The translations under genes were made by a program, and so were the position numbers. Below are positions 36,801-48,800 of a stretch of DNA of 64,000 nt, piece by piece. This DNA comes from Callipepla californica brunnescens (lineage: Eukaryota; Chordata; Aves; Galliformes; Odontophoridae): assembly GCA_023055505.1 (NCBI GenBank), contig JALIRH010000042.1, positions 3,170,335-3,234,334 of the forward strand. The letters run 5' to 3'. The first letter of the stretch is position 1. Every line of letters begins with the position of its first letter. The notes under the pieces are model-generated. The model saw nothing but the letters and a program-made list of their open reading frames with translations. It searched no databases and was not told where the DNA came from.

Positions 36801-39800
36801 CTCTGCTGCAGGAGGAGGACAGCAGTAGTGGATCGTAGTGGTGTGTGGTGAGAAACAGCAGCTCTGCTCTGTACTGCTTGTTGGTTCCTTCATTCTGTGC
36901 TTGAAGTATTACCAGCTTCTTAACCAAAGGTTTTTTTTCCTGTGTGTATTTTGCCTTATTTCAGAAAGCAAGCTGAACTGCACCTTTTGTACAGATAACC
37001 ACAGCATCCCCAGCGTTCTGCTTGGCAGTAGTGCTGTCATCTTACTGTGTGTGTGTCAGGGAAAAGCCCTGGGCTGGGCAGCCCGGCCTTCCTGCCCTCC
37101 CTCACACCCGACCTGCCTGCTGCAGCCCAGAAGCCTTCTCAAACCACGGAATTGTGAAGGTTGGAAAAGGCTTCTGAGATCACTAAGCTCAATTCAGAGC
37201 CATATCCCTCAATGCCACACCTCCATGGTCCTGAATCCCTCCAGGAACTCCAGCACTGTGTGAGTGTGTTTCAGAGGGGGTGAATACGTTAACCAAAGGT
37301 TTTAGGAGTGTCTTTATCTGATGCTGTATTGACTGAGGGTATAAATACTGGTTAAAATGTGACTTCTCCCCATGCTGCTGTGATCCTCAGGAGGTTAGGG
37401 CCTGTATTGTGCTGCTGGATAGGTAAACATAAGGTGAGCTTTAAGACTAGGTGATGTGTGGAGAGGTGGTAGGGAGGCTGTTTGAGAAGAAACTCCTTGC
37501 ATAGGTCAGGGGAGCCATGGCTGGAGTGCTTGGAGTTGAGCAGAAGGCGAAACTTGTTGCAGACCATGGAGATATTAATGCTCTAAGAACTGTTGGCTGG
37601 CCTTTGTTCTGGGGTTAACAGCCCTGCTGGTGGTTGCACGGTGCTTCGTGTAATGGAGTGTGTTAATGGTGAATCTTGTGGTCAGAGCATTCTGCAACAC
37701 ATGGGGCTGCCACAGAATGTGAGGCACTGGGAAGAGCGTCTGCAAGGAGTGCGAACCTGTCGTCAGAAATGGCAGAGTCCATTGAGCGTGGCAATGCAGG
37801 AGGGGATGGAGAAGCACTGGGGGCTTCTGCAGGTTTGGTAAACTCGACCTAAGCTTGTTTTGCCAAGAGTTGGTCTGAATTCTGTGCTGAGTCCTGGTGA
37901 GAGACCTCCTTGTTTGTGGACAGGCCGCCTTTCATGGCAGGGCGCTTAATGGGATGCACGCGCTTAGGGACTCCCCTGCAGCCTTATTTTTGAAGTGCTT
38001 ATCACATGTCTCCGGATGACACAGTTTCTGTCAGGGACAGGAGGGGCTCACAGAGATGGGAGCATCGCTGCATCTCCTCAGTGTGTCCTAAATCTGCTTT
38101 TTGTTAGGTCAGCACCACGCGAGGTTGTTTGTTCCCTGGGTTAGTGCACCGCCTCCTAGGTGCACTGTGAATCTCTGTACTGTATGTCTTATTTTCATAC
38201 GCAGGGACAGCAGTATGTTCTGTGCATTACAGAATCATGGGTGACTGCTCCATAACTCTTAACTTGCTCCGAGTTTGAGTCTCTGAGGATGACATAGTAA
38301 TGAATGTGTGATATTTAACATTGGTTCTGGCTGTGGCAAACTCACCTGGTGAATATTATCACAGTGAGGTGGTGTGTGTGGAGAGATCTACTCTGTGCTG
38401 CAGTAATTCCAGCTCAGCCTCTGGACTTCGAGCATCTCATTGGCTTCAAGTGCATGTAAATACAGAGCTGCCCAGAGTATGGAGTGGGTGAAATCTGCCT
38501 ATGCAAGGAAAACTTCGTGGCCTGTGCAGTTCCTTCTGAGCTGTGTTTTCATGATATCTGAAGAGCGAGCTCGAATCCTAGCTGAAATTTCAGTAGATGT
38601 GACTGGATCAAAGGAATTCTTACCTTGTAGATGAAGGCATAAATGTGCTGCATGTGGGTTTTTCCTGACTTATCTTTAATGCACTGCTAGATTCTGCCCT
38701 CCGGTCTCTTGATGTGGTCGCTGTGCTCTGGTTATGTGTATCAAAAGGCTTGTTGAGCAGAGTTACTGGAGAGTCAGACTTCAACAAGTGGTGCCTCCAG
38801 AACCTGCTGTAGGATTGTTATTTCAGAGTTCCCCCTGTAAGGCAGCCGTGCTCATGTGGTCTCCAGGCTCGTGGTTTATGGGGCTCTCCTAATTTGAACT
38901 CTTTCTACGGAGTGGAAAGGCTTCAAAATGAGCTCCAGAAAAACCGTTGCCTTTCGTTTGGTTGAGGAAGTGTCTCGGTGCATCCAAGCGTCTTGTTTTG
39001 TTGGGCTGGAGATGCTGAAACAATGTTGGGTGCCGGAACATGACTCATATCAGTTCTTTTAATAGCCCTGGTGAAACAGGACCTTCCCCTACAAAATCCC
39101 CCTCTGCCATGCTGTGTGAGGCACTTCACGCTGTCCTTGTCACTTTGTCTGATCTCAGGGCAGTCAGTCATCCCCCCTGGTAGCTCTCAGATTTGGCTGT
39201 TGTGTTCAGGGCCATCTTAAATGCACCGTTTTGTTTTTGGGTGCCATCTGCCTTCAGGTCTGGGAGAAATGGGGCCAGCTCTCTGTCTGGGTGGAGCATC
39301 AGCTGATTCGAACTCATGAGACTGAAGGGCAGCAGATGGGCCATTTGTTTGCATCCATTTTTTTTGGTACAACCAGAATTGTTCTGTTGCCACGTGTAGG
39401 GTAACACAAAGCTGCTTAAACTTCTGCGTGGCTGACTGAGCATGGGAAAAGCTGCATTTACTGCTCCTAAAAGAATCCAGAAGCTGAATTCAGTAGTGAG
39501 CTGGTTGGTTTTCCCCAACCTTAATGTAGTAAGGCAAACATGAGGAGTTGCACCGTGATGGGCTAAGAATTCAAACAGCTTGGTTAGTGGGCTGTTGTAG
39601 GGATGCTTCCAATGGCAGATGGGGAAGGAGAGTGGTTCTGGGGAGTTCTGGCTGCTCTGCAGGAGACGTTCAGCAGTTTCCTTTTGCAGCAAAAACGTTG
39701 TTTGTGAAACTGGTAAGAGTATCTGGCAAGCTCTGCTGATTTAGTTCAGCTATCTAGGTGGCTCCCTTTGGATGGGAATGAAAGATGTGTATTGTTAGGC

Positions 39801-42800
39801 GCAGTCAGAGGAGCAGATCTGTTGCTTGATGTGTTGTAGGTGGCAGATGAGGTTAGCCCTCTGGTTGTCTCAGCCTTGACGACTGCTTCCCATTTGCTTT
39901 TAGGATCTACTATTCATCTTCCACCACCCTGTTCAAGATAGCTTCCAGGGCCAGAGCTGGGGGGAGCATAGCAAACCTGTTTCATGACTTGCTGCTGTGG
40001 CCCTCTGTAGTGACACAGTGCAAGTGTAAGGAGACATAAGCAAATGCTTGGTGCTCTGTGGGTTGGCTGTGGGGCAGTGATGTCTGAATGTCAGTGTTCA
40101 GTTGGACTTAACTGTTCAGTCAACCCGTTCTAACGCGGTCCGTCCTTAATTTCAGGGCAGAACTTCATTTCCTTCCCTCGCCACGAGGAAGAGCACCTCC
40201 AGCAGACTGTGAGCTGGCACCCTTGCCTCCTGATTCTTGGCCAGAACTGTAATGCCAAATGCCAGTTACTCAACATACTGCTGGGTGAGAAGCTGCTGCC
40301 TACCACCAAAATCAGCAGTGAGGAGAACTGCAAGCGGCGGCGGATCCGTTTCACGCATGGGACACAAACACGGGTTAGTCTGGCACTTCCTGAGCAATAC
40401 GAACTGGTCCATATGATGGCAGCCCACCGAGGGCACTGGGACACCATCCCTGAGGAGGACTTAGAAATCCGTGGGGACAGTGAAGATCCTGCTCACCGCA
40501 TAGCAGAGCTGGAGGTCGTGCTGCCGTACTCGCTGCTGAAGGTAACCACGTGTCTGTGCTCTCGCTCCCAGTGAGCATGAGATGCAGTAACATTTAGTCT
40601 GTAATAAAACCATCAGTGGAAGTCAGAGATGTCAGTGGAAGCTGGAGGTGTTAGGAACAAGGAGGTGGGAGCTGGTTTGCAGTGCTGTGTCTGCCATTGC
40701 TTGTATTTTTATTGCAGTGTAATATCCGTGGAGCACTGTGTTCTGGCCATCACACATCCGTAGTAGATGGGTGTAAAGTGCAAAGAATCTGATCTGTGTT
40801 GTGCAAGTAAGAGTATGAACTTTGTTGTTGAACAACCAAGTATCAAGGTAACTTTTCTTCTGAGGTATCTGAATTAAGGCGTGATTTCAGGTAGGCATGA
40901 GAAGACTCAGTCTGTTTTCCTCAGGCTGAAATGTTTTACAAAGCCAGTCTGCTGCGAAAGTGAAGCCTACCCTAAAGCAGTGCTGTGTTGTGGGGTGTTT
41001 GTGGCCTCCCGTAGCCACTGAAAGAACAGAAGTGGTATTGTAATGGGGCATCAGCACCTTCCTGAAGAGCACCAGATCAGCTGCTGCAAAGTAAATGGCT
41101 GCTCTGGGTCAGCATGTAGATCCTGCCTTGCTGTTGCATAGAGTATCTACCCTTATTTTATGAGTTTATTTTACTCGTGTATGTTTTTATATGTGTCAGT
41201 TTAGCCACGCTGCAGTTTACAACCCTCTCTACATTTATGTTTCTTGTGTGAGTGACAAAGATCCCTCTGTCTGGCTTTGGTTATATTTAGGACTCTCAGA
41301 TGAAAACAGCTACTCAGATTAATTTGAAAAGGGTTGGTGAAATAAAACCCTCTTCCAAGAGAAGAAGGGAGGGTGAATCACAGCTAGCCTCAGGACTGAG
41401 TCAAAGGATTCCTTACATAAGTTTGAGGGGCTGAAAAAACAAGAATATTTTTTAAGGCTGATAGAAGGAAGTAGGTGTTGTAGCAGTGAATTGGGCTGGG
41501 TATAGCTCCCTGTTAACTTGCTGGGCTCTTTGTCTCCCAGAGGGAGGCTTGCCTTTTTCAGCCCTCTAGCTAATGTGTATTTTTCAGGTCTTCCTAGCAT
41601 GCACTGAGACAACTGTGTTTAAAAAGCAAAGCCAGCAACCAGCACAAGAACAGCTACTCGAGGACACTGCTTCTGCAATTAATGGATTTGATGTCTGGAA
41701 TAGTAATGGATGAGGCTTTCTGGGTGTTATCCAGAACAGTGTCTGCAGAACTATTTTGAGACGACTTCTGCTTTTTATTAGCTGTGAAATAAGACCAGTA
41801 GCCTAATAACATTGGCATGCTTGACAATAACATGGTATCCAGTGCAGATCTTAAGGATTTAGCTTTGCACAGAGATGGGAACTTGGTGGATCATGCTGCC
41901 TTTTGGGCAAAGAGTAGGGGAATCAATCTCAGTTTTACCCCACATGTTACCTGGAATTCCTGGTTTATCATTTTTTTTTCTTTTTGACAGCAGAAAGCTT
42001 ATGAGTTTCATGATAGCCTTACATAATTGGTATTTGGATGCTAAGAGAGCTTGCTGGTGTTTCAGGAAGCTTGCAGACCTGCTGTGGGCTCACACAGTTT
42101 CAGGAGACGAGGATGTCATTTGTGTACTGTTTGATTTTTGCCATTTGAAATCTCATTCATTCTGCATAACGGGGGCACTTATCCACCAGGAAAATACCAC
42201 CAGGACCTGGGGGATGCTGTGCAGCTCCTCAGGCCTCAACATCTCTCGTGAAAAGACTTAATTGCACAGGCTGGGCACCTAGATTACATGCTGCAGCTTT
42301 GTGCATCCACGTAGTGCTGAATCATGGTGCAGATGCTGGCTGATTCAAATCTCATTAACCGTTGCTCTGCTAAAGAAAGGTTAAGTTATTTAAGTTGAAT
42401 GTCCAAATAGATATAGTCCTTTGTGACAAGTGAAACGTGAATCTGTGCTACTAATACTTCACTGTGAATGTAGCACCTTCAGTTTATTCTGCTTTATAAC
42501 ATCTTGACACCCAGGTGCTCTTCTGTGCCACTGAAGGATGTCTTTGTCAAAGCACAGAAAAAAGGGCTGAGGAGGAGGGAACCAAGAACTTTGTTTTCTT
42601 GTGTTGTCTTCTGTGCAAATGCTGTGCTATGCTAATAGGTTTGTGAACGTGGGTTTTCTGTAAGTGATCAGGGAGGGAAAGCGTGGGAAAGGTGCTCTGT
42701 TCCTCAGGGATTGCTGTATTTGGGAATGCATTTAGGTCAGGGGGAATAATCCATCAGGCCAGACAGATTATTAGATTTACAGTGGAAGTAAACAGTTGGC

Positions 42801-45800
42801 TCTTTCCCTAAATCTTATCAGTTGTGCCTCGAAGCCCAAACAGACTTCTCTGAAGTATTGGTTTTCATCTGGATGGCACGGCTGAATGAGAGGAGGGTAG
42901 CCAAGCTGAAAGCTTCTTTTTTTATGCCTTCATTTTGCTTTGTGCTTCGTTCTACTTTCAGCCTTAGCTTTAACCAGGGCTCGAAGAGAGGAAGGAAATT
43001 TCAGCTGTTCTGACAAAGCTGGAAAATGAATTAAAGAAGATGGTTTTGTGAACTGCAGCAGAGGACTTTTTGAGTTTCTGTTGCGTTTCTTCAGGTACTG
43101 TAGCAGTGATTCAGGCCATACTAATTGGTAGCTGTTAAAGCAGGAAAGAATGTGGTTACATAGCTATGGGGCTGTAATTTTAGAGCACATCCTGCTTAAA
43201 ATTTGGAAGAATGTGCCCTGATCTCCTCCTGAGAGCATTTTTAATGTGTTGGGCTGTGGCATTAATACAGAAACATGAAAGGCTTCTGTGTTGGCTGAGT
43301 TCCTTCCACACAGTCTTGGATTACTTTGGGGTGTGCTGAGGTGCCAGCATCAAGTTCCTGAAGTCATCTTCCTCTGTCCGTTTCCAGTGGAATAACCGAG
43401 GGCAGAAGAGCCTGAATACCCCAGCAGCATGAAACTATTCTTCTTTCTTGTGGGATTTGTTCCCTGTTTCTAGTTTTGCTGGCTTAGCTATGTATCTTTT
43501 GTAGGGGAAGATGCTGTGGCCAGAAGAGGAACACTGCTGCTCAGACTTGTTGCCTGTGTTTGACTTGCAGGTTTTCATGGGTTGCCTCTTCCAACAAGGT
43601 TTAAAGCAAAGCAAAACAAAAAAACATAAATCCAAAGTAGAATTTGGGTAATTGAGAGGCTGAGTTTGCTTCTCATGTGTAATAACTGTGGTAACTGTCA
43701 GGCTGCAATGATTTCTTGACTCCTCTCAGAAGGCACAGCATTCAGATTGGCACAGAGCGAGGCCATCCCTCATCATCTGTTTGGTGCAGGAGCTGGGGTG
43801 AAATTCTGACTAAATTGGGTAGGCTTCTCAGTACCTTGGCTAACCAAATAAGCAGTGTTTAAACTGCCTGCAGCTGAGCAAAGCAGGACAAGATCCTCTT
43901 GGGATGCAGCAAATAAATTCTTAAGAGGTTTGGTAACGAAGCACGATCTGCTGTCTTCAACTTAGTGCATTGGCACACTTCAGTGGCCCTTCAGTGCACT
44001 GTGAGACCCAACCTGTCCCACTGTAGCTCAATCATTCTGGTTTTTATTTTTATTTCTGGGTCGTAGGGGTGGTGGTTGTCCCAGCATTGCAGGTCTGGCT
44101 CTGTGGATGTGCACGTGGGCTGTCTATGTGATGTTTTTCAGAAGCTGCTTTTTTTTGCCACTGTTCTTGACACCTGTACCTGTTGAATTGTGCACTGCGT
44201 GGAGCAGAATAGCTGCAACTCTGTGTACACAGAGTGCTGAGTGGGAAGCTGGTGTTTAAAATTAAGAGAAATGGGAACAACGTTACTTGACAGCAATCTC
44301 GTGCCTACAGCTCTGCTAGAAGCCTTCACAAACGCGACCTTGTGAGAACCTGCTGAGGAATTCCAGGAATCCAGTGTGAGTCACAGGTTATCCCATGTGG
44401 AGGAGTTGATCCCCAGTGGTACGAGGCTGCATGAGCACTGTCTAAGCTTCTGTAGGGCATTAATATAATAATAATAATGAAAAAATGTTGCTAATGATCC
44501 TCGGAAAAGCCCGTGATGCCTCTGTGGAAACAGAAGGCCCAGTTGCTCAGGCTGTGCTCTGCACTGTGTTGGTTTTCTCCCTGTCTCCTAGAGACAGCAC
44601 TGGCTTCCTCCTTTGTTTGTGGCTGGCTGAGTCACGTCCTGGTGAGCATCGCTGCATCCCGCTCTGCTCCAGCCCTGTGCTAGGCAGGTGTGAGCATAAA
44701 TGCTCGCAGAGTTCCATCACCGTAATGACTTCCTGTTATCACTGGGAGTAAGGGGTAGATGTGGTCAGGTCGTTTATGTTGGTAACTCTGGCGGAGGGAA
44801 AAAAACGATGGAAGAATTCTTAATTAGAAGCTGTTGTCGTGAGCTGGGAAGATGGCACTTCAATTTGTCTTCAGTTCAAAGCCTTAGACACTTCTTTCCT
44901 TAGAAGTCAAGTCACACACACAGAATTCTAACACGATTCTCACATGCTTGCAGGTGTATACGTTCTTCCTCTGTAAGGAAAGGAAGTGGGCTTTAAAAAT
45001 GGCCTTTTTTTTGGATGAAATTAGTAAGAATGAGTGTCAGCAGCAGCGTGTGACCAAAGCAATAGAACTCCAGGCAGTCAGGAAACAAACAAATAAAATC
45101 TCCTAGGTGTTGGATAGATTTCAAGGATGTTATAAGCAAACTTATCACAACCATCTGTTCCTCCTCCCCATCCTCTGGCTGCAAGCTCTCTGCAATAAGT
45201 TGTGCTGCCCTGGGCTTGGCAGCAGTGGGTAGTGTAGTGCTTCCTGCTGCTGGAAGCTACACTGAAAGCTGACAGCACGAATATCTCCTGAAAGAGCTGC
45301 AGATCACACACACATCAGTGGGAGGCTGAGAGTGTATTTACTGGGGGAGGCTGGTGCAAAATGGAAGAGGCACACACTGCTGTTCTGTGATAGCAGCTCC
45401 ATGGGAAGCTTGCTGTACGTTTTGTTCTGGATCGGGCTGAAACGCAGACACTTGGTGCACAATTAGAGTTTTGGAGCCAGTGGGCATTGATTGATTCCTG
45501 GCTGCATCCCTGCTGCTGTGCAGTCGTTGCATTACGGGTGGGCTCGATGCTGTATGAGTGTTCTAAAGGGCACAAATGTTTCTGTTTTGCACTCCGATTG
45601 AATTACAGTGCTTTCTTGCCTCATCACTGCTAAAAAGGACCTGTACACAACTGTCTTCTTTCCTCCTTCTTACTCCTTAGGAGGTGGACGTTGTGGTAGC
45701 GCCGTGTCGTGGATTTCAGTCTGCTGAAGCCACCCTGGGAGAGTACATGAACCAGGTCTTGCTCGTTGTCATCTTTGCCATCAGCGAGGCCGAACTTTCT

Positions 45801-48800
45801 TCATCAGATGAGAACGAACTGCGTGAAATCAAAGAGAAATTCTCTTTGCCCATTTTCTTCTTCAAGGTGCCAGAGTCGGGAGTTGAGCTCATCTCTCCCA
45901 AAAAAACTGATAACGAGAAGTCCTCTCTCTACTGCCAGCTGATGGACTTGGAGTACCTGAGCACCAACCACTGCAGCTGCGGGGCACCCAGCCCTGATGC
46001 TGATGCCCAAAGCATGCTGGTGGAGCAGCTGGAGAAGCTCCGTCTCCTGAGCACGTTTTCCAGGCAGGTGCTGCAGAAGCATCTCGTGGAAGCAGCCACC
46101 AGTTTAAATGAGGTTCACTGCCGTTGCCTCAACATCTTCATCAACCAGGCTTTCGACATGCAGCGGGACCTGCAGATCACCCCCAAGAGGCTGGAGTACA
46201 CCCGCAGGAAGGAGAACGAGCTCTATGAGTCTCTGATGAACATTGCAAACCGCAAACAGGAGGAGATGAAGGACATGATCGTAGAGACTCTTAGCATTAT
46301 GAAAGAGGAGCTCTTGGAAGATGCTGCTAATATGGAATTCAAAGGTAACTACTGGCAGGATTGGAGCAAAGTGGTTGGGGTTGTTAGTCAGAGGTGATGG
46401 AATAACAGTTGCTGTGTGCTATGAGATAGTTGGTAAGAGTCAAGACTCTGCAAGTCAGTTCAGACCTGGGACACGCAGGATTTATTCCTTTAGTGTCCTG
46501 AATAGAAAGCACCGAGACTTGAAAATATTGTCTCGTATTTCTTAAGAATCAGACACTTTTTTTCATTTTAGCATGCTGGGTAGGACATCTTATTTGCTTT
46601 AATTCCCTGTTCTGCAGAAGAAGAAAATGTCTCCACTTCAGAAAGTGCACTGGGACCTTGGAAAAGGTCTGTCCTAAGATAAAAAATTGAATGTTAACCC
46701 TGAAGACTTGACTTTTTTTGTTGTTGTTGCTTGGTTTCTTTGAGAGGGATCTGCATTAGACCTGCCCAGTCCCTCCTAAAATGAAACCTTTTCAAATAGG
46801 TGAAGTTTTCCTTCAAAAAATTCAGTGTGTTGTTCTCCTGAGGCTGTACTTGGCCTTTGGTGTGTGCTTTTGGGAAATGTGGGAGTTCTCACTGCAGCTT
46901 TTGAGACCGGAGTCTCCAGGAAAGCAAAAGCTGGGAGAACACAGACGTGTGTGAGCTGTGTGAGGTGCTATCCAGATATCATCTGCAGGAATACAGGGCT
47001 TGTCGTAAACTTCAAAAGGACAATTTGTAGAATGATGCTCTACAGCTTTTTTTTTCCCTCTTCTGCTTACCAAGCAGAGGCTTAATACAACAATCATTTC
47101 TCTTCAAAGGAAAAGCAGTTCACTGGGCTGATAGGGAAAGAGATTTTTACTCCGAGTGAAAAATAACTCTAGGCTACTGATGTAGAATTTGAGTGATCTG
47201 ACGAGGAGTGAGAGGCCAGAACTCTAGATAACTTTGTTTTGACTTATTCTCTCTGAATTTCAAACTGGAATGCTATGTCCCGGGAGGAAGAGGAGAAATG
47301 AATTGTTGATCCTGCAGGTTAGGATGTGGGTATTTGTGCTTCTGGAGGTGGGAAATGGATAAGGTTTTCCCTGTTCCTTCAGATGTTTGCTTTGCAGCGC
47401 CCGTGTGAAAATGCCTTCCTCAAAGAGCTTGTTCTGACTGCAACATGAAGTTATTTGCATTCTAGAAGGGGGAAAAAAAAAGCATATGCTAAATGTACAG
47501 TGTGTTAATTCTATCCGTTTAATGATGCTATTACTCCATGGATAGGCAGTAATCATTTCTGGTGTTCTGTTTGTCCCATTAGGAGAGATACCCACCTATA
47601 CAAAATCGAAGCACAGCACAAGCTGAAGCACTGGCTTCCTTGTTTATATACACAAATAACAATGGTCATCACTTCAGAGTTGTAGCATCTTGTTGGCTCT
47701 CAGTATTTGCAGTGAGATCTTAGAAGGAGGACGGTGTTACTTTGAGGAGCTAATGCCATCTGCTGATCGCTGATTGGTTTTGGGTCCGGGCTGCTGGCCA
47801 CAATCCAGAGACAAATCTTCCACTCCTGATAGTAATGTAATTCTGTTCAGCCTGGTTGCAGTGCATGGATGGTGACTGCTCTGTGTTTATTTAAAAATAC
47901 CAAGTGCTGATCAATCTTTTCAAGGTTAGAGGGGGGGAAAAAGCCATCACATAGCCACCATTACTTTCATTCTAACATCTAACAACCAGCAGTGCTTATT
48001 GCTTGCTGAGTGGCTTGGAAGAGTTACCTGACTTCTTTGTGTAACCTAAAATGCTACTTCAGGCTCCAGGTTACTTTATCTGGGTCTGAAGCAAATGATG
48101 GACCTCTGAAGGAGCAGAACAGTGAAGGCACCTTTGGAGCAGAAGCTGTCTGGAGTGGTGTTGTGCTGTAGCTCTTCTGCAAAGCATTCGCAGCAGCTCT
48201 CTGTAGCCCCTGTTACAATGGTGATATGTTGAGTACAGAAGATGCCTCTTTTCTTTTCTTTTCTTCCATGCAGATATCATAATTCCTGAGAATGGGGAAC
48301 CTGTTAGCTCCAAGGACATAAAGTGTTGTATTAAACAGATTCAGGAACTGATTATTTCTCGGTTAAACCAAGCAGTTGCCAACAAGTTAATTAGTTCAGT
48401 GGACTATCTGCGAGAGAGCTTTGTAGGGACTCTGGAGAGATGCCTGAAGAGCCTGGAGGAGTCTTGGGACGTTTCAGTGCACCCCACGAGGAGTTTGGAG
48501 AAGTCAAAGGATGTTTCTGTACACATCACAAGCAATTATCTCAAGCAGGTACTGTGGATCAGATGGCATCTGGGGACACTGGGATGTTCTAATTTCTTTC
48601 ACACAGTAAGGGTGGGAGGAAATGGAGAGATCAGAGGAACACAGCTCTGTGGTGTGTGGTGGGGTCTGGTGTTATTAAGGGAGTTGCTGAGACGTCTTTC
48701 CCCTGCTTTCCAGATACTGAATGCAGCCTATCATGTCGAAGTCACATTCCACTCTGGCTCAACAGTAACCAGGATGCTATGGGAACAGATCAAACAGGTA

